Source: Colwellia sp.
Lineage (GTDB): Bacteria; Pseudomonadota; Gammaproteobacteria; Enterobacterales; Alteromonadaceae
Length of the DNA: 64,000 nt
Reading direction: 5' to 3'
Assembly (NCBI GenBank): GCA_022969175.1
Contig: JALJPB010000014.1
Location: 20,663-84,662 of the forward strand
The notes beneath the pieces are model-generated. The model did not search any database, was not told the origin of the DNA, and saw nothing but the letters and a program-made list of their open reading frames with translations. The translations under genes and the position numbers were made by a program. Positions 44,127-52,432 of the stretch are shown one piece after another; positions within the stretch are counted from its first letter, which is position 1, and every line of letters begins with the position of its first letter.

Positions 44127-45371
44127 TCAGTTTGTCACGACGAAGTTCAACCCAGCATCGGCACCAACTACCAGATTTAAAGTCGTCTTATCGACATTAA
44201 AGGATTGAATTTCTACTAAAGTGGCAAAAAATTCTTGTTCTTGTTGCATGATACTTTCTGGTTCATTACACCACATTTCAGTATGGCTGACATTCGAGAC
44301 TGTTATGGTGTTACTCGCTTCGTCTAGTACAAAACTGGCTGTGTAGATGTTGCAGCCACCACTGCCATTAATACTCATATTAGCCATATCAATCGACAAA
44401 GAAACATGAGTATTTTTAATGACGGGTTGTGGACCGGCTATATTATCAAATGATTCCAGAGTCCAAACTAGATCGTTGAAGACAGGTTGTTTGGCGACGA
44501 AGTTCAGCCCAGCATCGGCGCCAACTACCAGATTTAAAGTCGTCTTATCGAAAGTAAATGATTGAATTTGCATTAAAGTGGCAAAGAATTCTTGTTCTTG
44601 TTCCATGGTGTTTTCTGGTTCATCACACCACATTTGAGTGCTGATGACATTTGACACTGTCATGGTGTTACTTGTTTTGTCTATTACGAAACTGGAAGTA
44701 TAGATGTTGCAGCCACCACTACCATTAAGTCCCATATTCTCCATATCAACCGACAAAGAAATTTGAGTATTTTCAATCACTGGTTGTGGACCCGCAATAT
44801 TATCAAATGATTCCAATAGCCAAACTACATCTTCAAGCGCCGGTTGATTGGCTACGAAGTTCAAGCCAGCATCGGCACCTACGGTCATATTTAAAGTCGA
44901 TTTGTCGAAAGTAAAGAATCGAATTTGTCTTAGTGTGGCAAAAAACTCTTGCTCTTGTAGCATGATGTTTTCTGGTTCATCACACCACCTTTCAGTATTG
45001 ATGATATTTAAAATTGTGATATCGCCGCTAACTTCGTCTAGTACGAATTCGGCAATGTAGCTATTGCAGCCCCCCATACCCTGTAGTTGCATATTTTCTA
45101 TATCCATCGACAAGGAAATAATAGTGTTTTTTATCACTGGCTGCGGACCCGCTATATTATCAAATGATTCAAGAGTCCAAACCACATCGTGTAGATCCAA
45201 CAAGGAATGCTGAGGATCTTCAATTGATTCTTCACTAGCAAGTTGGCATCCAGAAGTGATAGCCGCAGCGAACAAAATTAACAGCGAAATGGTAGGTTTT
45301 CTGATGGATACCTTAGTAAAAAGTGAAATTTCACCACAATATTTGTTTACTATATTTTTTAAATGAGTCAT
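44127..45371 (-). CDS. Lipoprotein with three tandem META (HslJ-like) domains
   Basis: A 414-residue protein with an N-terminal hydrophobic segment ending in a lipobox-like TSGCQL (Cys42). Three near-identical META-type domains of 119 residues each follow. Every unit has VWTLESFDNIAGPQPVI (or a close variant), GSGGCNIYTASF, a WCDEPEN motif, EQEFFATL and VGADAGLNFV. META domains such as HslJ are envelope stress proteins of about 110 residues. The three copies repeat at DNA level with an exact 357-bp period, pointing to recent internal duplication. No ribosome site is clear. Confidence 0.87.
   Translation of the reverse strand: MTHLKNIVNKYCGEISLFTKVSIRKPTISLLILFAAAITSGCQLASEESIEDPQHSLLDLHDVVWTLESFDNIAGPQPVIKNTIISLSMDIENMQLQGMGGCNSYIAEFVLDEVSGDITILNIINTERWCDEPENIMLQEQEFFATLRQIRFFTFDKSTLNMTVGADAGLNFVANQPALEDVVWLLESFDNIAGPQPVIENTQISLSVDMENMGLNGSGGCNIYTSSFVIDKTSNTMTVSNVISTQMWCDEPENTMEQEQEFFATLMQIQSFTFDKTTLNLVVGADAGLNFVAKQPVFNDLVWTLESFDNIAGPQPVIKNTHVSLSIDMANMSINGSGGCNIYTASFVLDEASNTITVSNVSHTEMWCNEPESIMQQEQEFFATLVEIQSFNVDKTTLNLVVGADAGLNFVVTN
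44135..45205. repeat. Three 357-bp tandem direct repeats inside the META gene
   Basis: Landmarks such as CGAAGTTCA.CCAGCATCGG occur at 44141, 44498 and 44855, exactly 357 bases (119 codons) apart, and flanking sequence is highly similar throughout. The two downstream units (44141 and 44498) look closest to each other, so they probably arose in the later duplication. Copy-number change by slippage or recombination would stay in frame. Confidence 0.85.
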
Positions 45372-45578
45372 TAGTATTTCGTTATTGGTTTTAGATGTTT
45401 ACTAATATAGCGAGTGAAAAAACACATTTATGTTATCATTTGTAATCAGCATAAACGCATTTACTTACATTTGTTTTACTAGCGTTGATTTATGATAATA
45501 CACTGTGTTTTCAATGATAATACTCCGCTATAGTCCTCATTAAATTCTTTGTTTAAGAACATTCATTTATTGGTTAAA

Positions 45579-45592
45579 TGTAATTTTATGTA
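45579..45592 (-). promoter_or_regulatory. RstA-box-like site before the mipA operon
   Basis: On the minus strand the site reads TACATAAAATTACA and matches 10 of the 12 fixed positions of the published RstA box TACATNTNGTTACA. On the plus strand it is an ATGTAAT direct repeat at 10-base spacing, as expected for an OmpR-family dimer. It lies 76 bases before the mipA start, in the operon that itself encodes an RstA-like regulator. Confidence 0.45.
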
Positions 45593-45667
45593 ATCGAGAG
45601 TGATTTTTTACTATTTCAATGTTAATTTAATCTCAAATAATCCCACGTCATTAGCTAGAAATAAAAT

Positions 45668-46531
45668 TTGAAGCATTTAATTTGTTTATTATTCATTTTT
45701 TGCCATGCAGCACATGCTCAATGCGACATAACTTATGAGGATTGTGCTCCTGTTGGTGAGTGGGAGTTTTCCATTGCCTTAGGCGCAGGACTATTAACAA
45801 ATCCACTAAACGGCGGCAAAGATATCCCGTTAATTGTCATCCCTAACTTTAGTTATTATGGTGAAAAACTATTTATAGATAATAACGCGATCGGTTATAC
45901 ATTGTATGAAAATTACACGATATCTTTTAGCGCAGTAAGCCAATTGAATCGTGAAAATTCTTTTTTTAATCGTTGGCACCCTAGCAATATTTTTATTAAT
46001 ACCCTGACGAAAACCATCGTCTTGGAATCTCTTATAGACAGTGAAAGTACCGACATTACCGAAGTCGAACTTGACGATATCGAAGAAAGAAAATGGGCAA
46101 TAGATGCGGGTGTTCAGTTAAATTGGTTTTTCAATCGCCATAATCAACTAAAAGTGCTGTTCTTACATAATATCAACAATGTCTATAATGGCTATAATGG
46201 GCAAATAGAGTTTGACCACTTATTCATTGTTAATTTTATTCCTAATAACATTTTTGCTTTAACCGCAGGGGTAAATTGGCAAAGTAAAAAGCAAGTCGAT
46301 TACTACTATGGTATTGATGCACAAGATAATGTGCCTGCTGAATTATATTATCAAGGAAGCGCGGCTTTTAACCCCTATTTAAAATTGAATAGCCACTATG
46401 TAATTAATCAAGATTGGTCATTCAAACTCATTCTAAAGAGAGAATGGCTAGGTAGTTCAGTTAAGAACAGCCCACTGGTAAAAGATGGTGTAATCGACAC
46501 CTTATTTATTGGGGTCGAATATGCATTCTAA
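45668..46531 (+). CDS. MipA/OmpV-family outer-membrane protein
   Basis: A 287-residue exported barrel protein (signal MKHLICLLFIFCHAAHAQ). The mature start WEFSIALGAGLLTNPLNGGKDIP-like region and the closing DTLFIGVEYAF fit the MipA/OmpV family, scaffolds or channels of the outer membrane. The final residue is Phe. The start codon is a TTG at 45668; no in-frame ATG would keep the signal peptide, so TTG is likely real. It is first gene of a four-gene unit with DUF3019, a response regulator and a kinase. Its stop overlaps the next start by 11 bases. Confidence 0.85.
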   Translation: MKHLICLLFIFCHAAHAQCDITYEDCAPVGEWEFSIALGAGLLTNPLNGGKDIPLIVIPNFSYYGEKLFIDNNAIGYTLYENYTISFSAVSQLNRENSFFNRWHPSNIFINTLTKTIVLESLIDSESTDITEVELDDIEERKWAIDAGVQLNWFFNRHNQLKVLFLHNINNVYNGYNGQIEFDHLFIVNFIPNNIFALTAGVNWQSKKQVDYYYGIDAQDNVPAELYYQGSAAFNPYLKLNSHYVINQDWSFKLILKREWLGSSVKNSPLVKDGVIDTLFIGVEYAF

Positions 46532-46916
46532 ATTTTTGAAAATATTGTGTATTTTAATCAGCATCGCTTGTTTTAATCTAAGCCACGCAGAAACGGCCAA
46601 TAGGGTTAAATTTTCTATAAAACCACTAGCGTGTAACGTCGATAAAATAGGGGATTCATGCGAAATGACCATTAAAATCAAATGGAGTTCACCTGTGCCA
46701 ATCAATAGCTGCCTGTTTCAAGACAAATCAAAAACTATTTGTTGGCGTAATCGTTCGAAAGCTGATGAACGTATTGATATAAATATTAAAGATGACATGG
46801 AGTTTACTTTGATGAGTGAAAATAATGACATCTATGCGAAACAATTAGTCCGCATTAATACCAGCCAACCTAAAAATTACCGTCGACGTTTACGCTCTGA
46901 TTGGAGTTTATTTTAA
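46521..46916 (+). CDS. DUF3019-like small periplasmic protein
   Basis: A 131-residue protein with a signal peptide (ends LSHAET). It has an Ig-like beta pattern with four cysteines (LACNVDKIGDSCEMTIKIKW, NSCLFQD, TICWRN) and a closing YRRRLRSDWSLF. These features fit DUF3019, a family found next to MipA and an OmpR-type two-component system in Shewanella and relatives. It starts within the last codons of mipA and its stop shares a base with the next ATG, so the unit is translationally coupled. It is probably a periplasmic accessory to the kinase; role unproven. Confidence 0.82.
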   Translation: MHSKFLKILCILISIACFNLSHAETANRVKFSIKPLACNVDKIGDSCEMTIKIKWSSPVPINSCLFQDKSKTICWRNRSKADERIDINIKDDMEFTLMSENNDIYAKQLVRINTSQPKNYRRRLRSDWSLF

Positions 46917-47608
46917 TGCAGCATATTGTATTAGTTGAAGATGATGTACGTCTTGCCAGCCTAATTCAGAATTTTCTTCAATCAAACAATTTTAAAGTCA
47001 GCGTCTTACATAGTGGGGAAACTGCGCCAACTTTTATTATCGCCAAACAACCCGACCTTGTCATACTCGACATTATGCTGCCTAAACTAGATGGCTTTAG
47101 TATTTGCCGAAGAATAAAATCAAAATATACCAACCCTATTGTTTTTCTAACCGCTAAAGATAGTGATGTCGACCACGTGATGGGGTTAGAGATTGGTGCA
47201 GACGATTACATAATTAAACCTGTGGTTCCTCATGTGTTGTTGGCAAGAATTAACATGTTGCTAAGAAGAAACCAACCATTGAACAGCACCGAAATGAACG
47301 CAATTCACGTTGGACAACTACGGATAGACAAAAAATCTCGTCAAGTATATTTAAGGCAAGAGTTAATAGAGCTAACATCCCATGAATTTGAATTATTATG
47401 GTTGCTAGCAAGTAAAGCGGATGAGCCACAAACTCGTGAGTATATTCATCAGGAAATGATAGGTCGAGATTATGATGGTTTTGATCGAAGTGTTGATGTC
47501 AGGATTTCACGATTAAGAAAAAAATTAGCGGATAATAGCCAAACGCCATTTAAAATAATGACGGTTTGGGGAAAAGGTTACCTTTTTTGCTCATCAGCTT
47601 GGGATTAA
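46916..47608 (+). CDS. rstA: RstA-like OmpR-family response regulator
   Basis: A 230-residue regulator. The receiver domain has VEDDVRLASL, the phospho-Asp in LVILDIMLPKLDGF, and ADDYIIKPVVPHVLLARI. That last block matches RstA (DYILKTTPPAVLLARL) better than other OmpR regulators. The winged helix follows (LTSHEFELLWLLAS, then VWGKGYLF). I take the ATG at 46916, with GGAG nearby; it overlaps the previous stop by one base. It forms a pair with the kinase at 47666. An RstA-box-like site lies before the operon, suggesting autoregulation. Confidence 0.88.
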   Translation: MQHIVLVEDDVRLASLIQNFLQSNNFKVSVLHSGETAPTFIIAKQPDLVILDIMLPKLDGFSICRRIKSKYTNPIVFLTAKDSDVDHVMGLEIGADDYIIKPVVPHVLLARINMLLRRNQPLNSTEMNAIHVGQLRIDKKSRQVYLRQELIELTSHEFELLWLLASKADEPQTREYIHQEMIGRDYDGFDRSVDVRISRLRKKLADNSQTPFKIMTVWGKGYLFCSSAWD

Positions 47609-47665
47609 AATGACCTTAAAAGAAAACACACTAATTATATCATGCAGTTTTAATAAGCCTTCAAT

Positions 47666-48961
47666 ATGATAAAACTATTTATTAGTTTATACCTCGCCGT
47701 TGTCATCGGTTTATTATCAATAAATTGTGGCTCAGAATTGTTGTGGTTATCGTTAAATGATGACAATAATCAATCAGATTTTCAGCACGTAGTTAAACTT
47801 GCTAAAGGGCTTCCTTCACTTATTCAAAATAAACCTGACCATATAAATCGTTTCATTCAAGACACTGGCTTGTTACTTTCAGTTATACAATTAGAAGATA
47901 TTTCTTGGTTAAAAACGCAAGAACAAAAACTACTGCAAGGGGAGATCGTTATTAACTATAATAACGAGGATCAAGCTATGCTTTATGTGAAATCCCCAGA
48001 AAACAATACCGTCTATCAATTGCAGCTTTCTGAAAATAAATCAGTTAACAACAATGGCTTAAAGTATTTTATCTTAACCATTTCTTATTTGTTCTTAGCC
48101 GCTTTTATCGCCTTGTGGACTAGACCTATTTGGCGGGATTTATTGAAATTAAAGCAAATGGCCAATCATATTACTGCGGGGAATTTAGAAGTAGCTTGCA
48201 CCATAAATAAACGCTCACCAACAGCCGTTGTTGTGCAAACTTTCCAAGACATGGCAAATCGAATTACTCGGCTATTGTCTGAGCAAACTCAATTGGTTAA
48301 TGCGGTATCTCATGAATTAAGAACGCCATTATCTCGGTTACGGTTTTCTTTAGCGGTGATGAACAAAGAAAATGCAAAACAAGTTGAAGATATCACCCAA
48401 GATGTTCAGGAAATGGAAAGTTTAATCGAAGAAATGCTTAATTATTCACGCATAGAAACCCTTGAACAAGACAATAGCAAAACAAAGGTAAATATCAGTG
48501 AATTGTTATTTAATCAGGTAGAGAAACAACAACGTAGTACTAATCAAACGTTAAAACTGACAAATACCATTCAAATAGACTGTGTATGCAATGGACATTT
48601 AATCGAAAGAGCAATTCAAAACTTAATCACTAACGCCATCCGTTATTCTAAGCAAGTGGTTGAAATAACCTCTTTCATTAAAGACAATAAAGTAGTGATT
48701 TCAGTGAGTGATGATGGCAGTGGTATTGATGAGCAAGACAGTGAAAACATTTTTAAAGCCTTTACCCGGTTAGATAAAAGCAGAAACAAACATCAAGGCG
48801 GTTTTGGTTTGGGCTTAGCTATTGTAAAAAGAATAATGGATTGGCATAACGGCAGCTGTACCATTGAAAAATCCCCTCTGGGAGGTGCAAAGTTTAGTTT
48901 AATATTCAACATTGGTGATTTACAGCAGATTACTAATACCAATACTGATACTAAGGCGTAA
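47666..48961 (+). CDS. rstB: RstB-like sensor histidine kinase
   Basis: A 431-residue kinase: N-terminal membrane helix (about 3-22), a periplasmic domain of about 110 residues, a second helix near 133-152, and HAMP. The HisKA box LVNAVSHELRTPLSRLRFSL holds the phospho-His, and the HATPase has NLITNAIRYS, DDGSGI and GGFGLGLAIVKRI. The short periplasmic domain with LSVIQLEDISWL and ENNTVYQLQLSE resembles RstB layout. RstB identity rests on its partner and architecture. A truncated dispersed repeat starts immediately after its stop. Confidence 0.88.
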   Translation: MIKLFISLYLAVVIGLLSINCGSELLWLSLNDDNNQSDFQHVVKLAKGLPSLIQNKPDHINRFIQDTGLLLSVIQLEDISWLKTQEQKLLQGEIVINYNNEDQAMLYVKSPENNTVYQLQLSENKSVNNNGLKYFILTISYLFLAAFIALWTRPIWRDLLKLKQMANHITAGNLEVACTINKRSPTAVVVQTFQDMANRITRLLSEQTQLVNAVSHELRTPLSRLRFSLAVMNKENAKQVEDITQDVQEMESLIEEMLNYSRIETLEQDNSKTKVNISELLFNQVEKQQRSTNQTLKLTNTIQIDCVCNGHLIERAIQNLITNAIRYSKQVVEITSFIKDNKVVISVSDDGSGIDEQDSENIFKAFTRLDKSRNKHQGGFGLGLAIVKRIMDWHNGSCTIEKSPLGGAKFSLIFNIGDLQQITNTNTDTKA

Positions 48962-48963
48962 AA

Positions 48964-49023
48964 ACAACCAAGACACCCACCGTTAATTTCAACCATAACA
49001 ACATTTCGATAAATTATTTAATT
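48964..49023. repeat. Left-end fragment of the dispersed repeat
   Basis: It has the left terminal repeat CAAGACACCCACCGTTAATTT, then CAACCATAACAACATTTCGA and TAAATTATTTAATTG, as in the full copies. It stops abruptly at 49023, where unrelated, coding-like sequence begins. It lies directly after the kinase gene stop. Confidence 0.7.
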
Positions 49024-49183
49024 GTTGCCAAGCTCGCCAATTCCCATCTCAGCAATTCCACCATCAACTAGCAATAGTAGACCTCGACGCCAAACAGAAA
49101 ATCAAAATCAAACTCAAGCTCAAGCTCAGTATGAATACACAAGGGCGGCTGTAGAAGATGAATTGATAACGTTAATATCATGA
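49022..49183 (+). pseudogene. Possible truncated coding remnant next to the repeat fragment
   Basis: A 53-codon frame beginning TTG TTG CCA has protein-like composition: a Pro/Ser start (PSSPIPISAIPPSTS), a Gln-rich middle (QTENQNQTQAQAQ) and a charged end (EYTRAAVEDELITLIS). It has no upstream signal and begins where the repeat fragment breaks off, so it may be the C-terminus of a gene cut by that element. A chance frame remains possible. The rest of the 350-base gap to 49311 shows only AT-rich promoter-like sequence. Confidence 0.35.
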
Positions 49184-49311
49184 CTTTATTATAATTTAGC
49201 TATAAAATAGCTTGTTCTATTAATTATAAAAACGTGAAAAAGTAATTTTCCAAAAGCCATGTTTAATTTAATCAATCATAAAATATCCACTTAATTAGTC
49301 GAGAGTAAAAT

Positions 49312-49794
49312 ATGTTAATACGTACAGGGTTCGTCAGTTTAGTTTGTACATTGATGTTTGGCTGCAACAGTACAAGCAACTCTGGTAGCTTGTATAGCGC
49401 CGAAGAAATTAATGCTCATTGGTTCACCATAAACCTTGAACGAGATGGGGTGCTAGTCACCGACTCGGGATTGCAGTACAAAGTTTTAGAGCGCAGTACG
49501 GGTTGCAAACCTGATCCTGATTATAAAGTTACTGTGCACTATAAAATGTTGTTAGCTAAAACAAAAAAAGTTATCGATAGTAGTTATCAACGTGGTAAAT
49601 CCAGTAAGATGCAGCTATCTAAAGTGGTTAAAGGATGGGCTGAAGGCATACCTATGATGAGGGTTGGCGAAAGCTGGGAGCTTTATATACCACCTCATTT
49701 AGCGTATGGCAGCAAAGGTTTACCAGGATCCGTCGCACCCAATAGTGTACTTATCTCACAAATAACACTTATTGATGCACGTTGCCAGGACTAG
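49312..49794 (+). CDS. FKBP-type peptidyl-prolyl isomerase lipoprotein
   Basis: A 160-residue protein with a lipobox (LMFGC, Cys18) and an FKBP domain in residues about 60-158. Visible are SGLQYKVLERSTG, YKVTVHYKMLL, the VKGWAEGIPMMRVGESWELY core and IPPHLAYGSKG. The domain is close to FkpA/FklB but the N-terminal dimerisation helix is almost missing. The commonly conserved Asp of the active pocket falls in VIDSSYQRG. It probably helps outer-membrane or periplasmic protein folding. It is convergent with the kinase gene downstream. Confidence 0.9.
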   Translation: MLIRTGFVSLVCTLMFGCNSTSNSGSLYSAEEINAHWFTINLERDGVLVTDSGLQYKVLERSTGCKPDPDYKVTVHYKMLLAKTKKVIDSSYQRGKSSKMQLSKVVKGWAEGIPMMRVGESWELYIPPHLAYGSKGLPGSVAPNSVLISQITLIDARCQD

Positions 49795-49812
49795 TCTCTT
49801 ACTCATGGGAAA

Positions 49813-51573
49813 TTACCGCTGAGATAATCTGCACTTAAACGACATCTTCATTGCTAGCCCAGGGCTCATTCGCTGTACTTGAATTGAGCCTTGTTGCGCT
49901 AACATAAGTTCGCGAACTAAGGCTAGCCCGATGCCAGTTCCTTGGGTGGAACGAGTCAGTTCACTGCCGCCGCGATAGAACAAATCGAAAATTTTATTTT
50001 CTTGCTCTGCACTAATACCCTCACCATAATCTCGTATTTCCAACTGGAGTTGATCGCTGATTTTCGAATCGAACTTAAAAGTGAAGTCTATCTTCTGCCT
50101 ACTTTTATCGTTGATTTTTTCCCGATCAAAAAACTTAATGGCGTTATCTGTAATGTTAATCACCACTTGAGAAAATGCATCGCTGTCCACTAAGATAGTG
50201 ACCTTGTCAGGCTCTTCAAAAGGATGTGAAATAGTTAATTTAAAGTCACTACTATCAAACAATGAGCAGATCTTTGAGCGAATGATATCGGTTAAAATAC
50301 TGAGCTTGGTGTATTGCAGGTTCACATTGTGCTCTGGTTGGCTCAAGGTGGCCAGTTGTAATATGTTGTCGATTAAACGCGACAAACGTTCACTTTCGCT
50401 GTGGATAAATTCGTAATATTCTAATTGATGTTCATCTGTCAGTACCGTGCCCGTTTTAAGCATCTCAGAGTACATGCGGATGGAAGTAAGCGGTGTTTTA
50501 AGCTCGTGACTCACCGACGATACAAAATTGAGCCGTTGCTCGGCCAGCTTGAGTTGTTGCACACCAATACGATAAAAACCATAGCAGCCCAATAATATCG
50601 CTGCCATTAAAATAGCCATCAGACTTACACTATAAATCGCCGTTGAGGAGAGTTGTAATGACGGCGTAAAATAAGACAAAGTATAGTTTTCAAATGGCCA
50701 ATTTAATGGTTGGCTTCTAATTAGCAATTGAGTGTTTAGTTGAGCCAACTGTTTCGGTTGGGTGATGGTCACTTGATCTTGCTGATCGGGGCGAGAGAAC
50801 AAGTAGTTCTGGTTATTATTTGGTTCAGTTAGTTGCAGCGCAAGGCTAATCGGGCTGTCGAATCGAGCGTACTTTGCGATAATCGTATTTAAGTAAGCCT
50901 CTCGATTAAGTACATAGCCCTGTAATTTAGTGTGCACGTTATTGGCCACAACGCGATAATAGATAAAGTAGCCCGGGACATCTGATAACATTTGAAACAT
51001 TTTGTGTTTGTCGGCCAATTTATTGGCGATAAAACCTTGCAACTCGTTTGAACGAAAGACAATTTTTTGTAACTTAACTGCCAGCTGTCTTCGTGCAACA
51101 AACTCGGGTTCCATCGACGTGCCAAGCGCACTTTTATCTTTTGCACTGTCAATAATAAACGGCCAAACGGGGCTATTAAATTGTCCCGCTTGGTCTACTT
51201 GAAAATAGCCGATCAAACCATCAGTACGTTTATAATATTCAGGGTTTGCCAGCGGAGATAATGCCTGTGTTAGTTGTTCGTTTACCGGATTGTATAGATG
51301 CTGATAGTAATTAAATTCACTGTGGGTGATAGCATTTGTTAGCGTGCGGATTTTGAACAGGCGCTTATTGATGCCAATAGATACTTTGTCGCTTTGACGT
51401 TGGTATTGCGATAACTGATCTTTTTTTAGTTGCTCAAAGCTCATCAATGAAATCACGCTAACAGGCACGAATAACAGCAAGAAAAAAATCAGGGTGAAGC
51501 AACGTAATCGATTGACTCGTTGCTGATAGTTAAGCAGGCGTTTGTTGGTCACTAACCGCTTAATTGCTCTCAT
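49813..51573 (-). CDS. Sensor histidine kinase of the receptor-linked pair
   Basis: A 586-residue kinase with a membrane helix near 28-48, a long periplasmic sensor domain (about 250 residues, dCache-like length), a second helix near 310-330 and no obvious HAMP. The phospho-acceptor box VSSVSHELKTPLTSIRMYSE and a HATPase domain with NITDNAIKFF, DYGEGI and GTGIGLALVREL follow. It overlaps the upstream response-regulator gene by four bases. The pair is divergent from a TonB-dependent receptor, so substrate uptake control is likely. The region is somewhat richer in GC than its neighbours. Confidence 0.92.
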   Translation of the reverse strand: MRAIKRLVTNKRLLNYQQRVNRLRCFTLIFFLLLFVPVSVISLMSFEQLKKDQLSQYQRQSDKVSIGINKRLFKIRTLTNAITHSEFNYYQHLYNPVNEQLTQALSPLANPEYYKRTDGLIGYFQVDQAGQFNSPVWPFIIDSAKDKSALGTSMEPEFVARRQLAVKLQKIVFRSNELQGFIANKLADKHKMFQMLSDVPGYFIYYRVVANNVHTKLQGYVLNREAYLNTIIAKYARFDSPISLALQLTEPNNNQNYLFSRPDQQDQVTITQPKQLAQLNTQLLIRSQPLNWPFENYTLSYFTPSLQLSSTAIYSVSLMAILMAAILLGCYGFYRIGVQQLKLAEQRLNFVSSVSHELKTPLTSIRMYSEMLKTGTVLTDEHQLEYYEFIHSESERLSRLIDNILQLATLSQPEHNVNLQYTKLSILTDIIRSKICSLFDSSDFKLTISHPFEEPDKVTILVDSDAFSQVVINITDNAIKFFDREKINDKSRQKIDFTFKFDSKISDQLQLEIRDYGEGISAEQENKIFDLFYRGGSELTRSTQGTGIGLALVRELMLAQQGSIQVQRMSPGLAMKMSFKCRLSQR

Positions 51574-52268
51574 CGCCCGCTTAATAGTTGATACCCCTCT
51601 CCGCGAAAAGTCACCAGAAGTTGAGGTGATTTGGGATCGCTTTCAATCTTCTTCCTGACCTTGGCAATATGAATGTCTACGGTTCGTGTATCTAAATGCT
51701 CGGTCGACTTGTAGCCCCAGACTTCCTTGAGTAATTCCTCGCGAGAAACGGGTGATTTTTGCTGATGTAAGTAACTCAAAATCGCCACTTCACGGCGGGT
51801 GTATCTAACCTCCTGTTGATAGGAGGTACCGATTAACTTTTGTGTGCAAATACTAACATTATCACTAATTATCAGTTTGTTATCTGTGGAAGGTAATCCG
51901 GAACGCCGAATAAGCGCCGTTACTCTTAATACCAACTCAGTCGTTGAAAAGGGCTTGGCCAAATAATCATCCGCGCCCAATGTTAGCCCATTGATAATGT
52001 CTTGCTCGGAATTTTTGGCTGTTAACATCAAAATAGGCTGGGTTTGGGAGCGCTGCCGAATGCCGTCGCATATTTGAAAGCCATCTATCGAAGGCAGCAT
52101 CACATCCAAAATAATGCAATGGTATTGATTCGCTAAGGCGCGATCTAAACCGCGCTGACCATCCGTTTCACTGTCTACGTTAAAACCATGAAAGATAAAA
52201 AGATCGGTTAGACCACGCAAAATACTGGGTTCATCTTCAATAATTAGCAGTGTAGGTTTCATGCTCAT
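51570..52268 (-). CDS. OmpR-family response regulator
   Basis: A 232-residue regulator with a receiver domain (IIEDEPS, phospho-Asp in IILDVMLPSIDGF, DDYLAKPFSTTEL) and a winged-helix domain (YTRREVAILSYLHQ, RTVDIHIAKVRKKIE, TFRGEGYQL). It is first gene of the operon with the kinase, overlapping it by four bases. A TGTAAA direct repeat with 10-base spacing lies in the shared promoter region before the divergent TonB-dependent receptor and is a good candidate for its binding site. The start could also be Met3. Confidence 0.93.
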   Translation of the reverse strand: MSMKPTLLIIEDEPSILRGLTDLFIFHGFNVDSETDGQRGLDRALANQYHCIILDVMLPSIDGFQICDGIRQRSQTQPILMLTAKNSEQDIINGLTLGADDYLAKPFSTTELVLRVTALIRRSGLPSTDNKLIISDNVSICTQKLIGTSYQQEVRYTRREVAILSYLHQQKSPVSREELLKEVWGYKSTEHLDTRTVDIHIAKVRKKIESDPKSPQLLVTFRGEGYQLLSGR

Positions 52269-52325
52269 GTTATCAGGCCTATTGAATCGTTCGGTGAGAA
52301 TATATCAAGAATACTAACAATCCAA

Positions 52326-52341
52326 TGTAAACTTTTGTAAA
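52326..52341. promoter_or_regulatory. TGTAAA direct repeat in the regulator-receptor intergenic region
   Basis: TGTAAACTTTTGTAAA contains two TGTAAA half-sites with a 10-base period, the usual spacing for head-to-tail OmpR-family dimers. It lies about 58 bases before the regulator gene and 92 bases before the receptor gene. Confidence 0.4.
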
Positions 52342-52432
52342 ACATTGCGCTGTTTATTTTTACGTTATGTGTCTACTTACCTAAGCGTTAAATGCTTAAT
52401 CTTACTCCTAACTTAATGGCAGGAGTCTCAAT

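Noticed and set aside
44135..45205. CRISPR-like or satellite array
   Set aside because: The 357-bp period is in coding phase within one open frame and encodes META domains. There are no short repeats with unique spacers.
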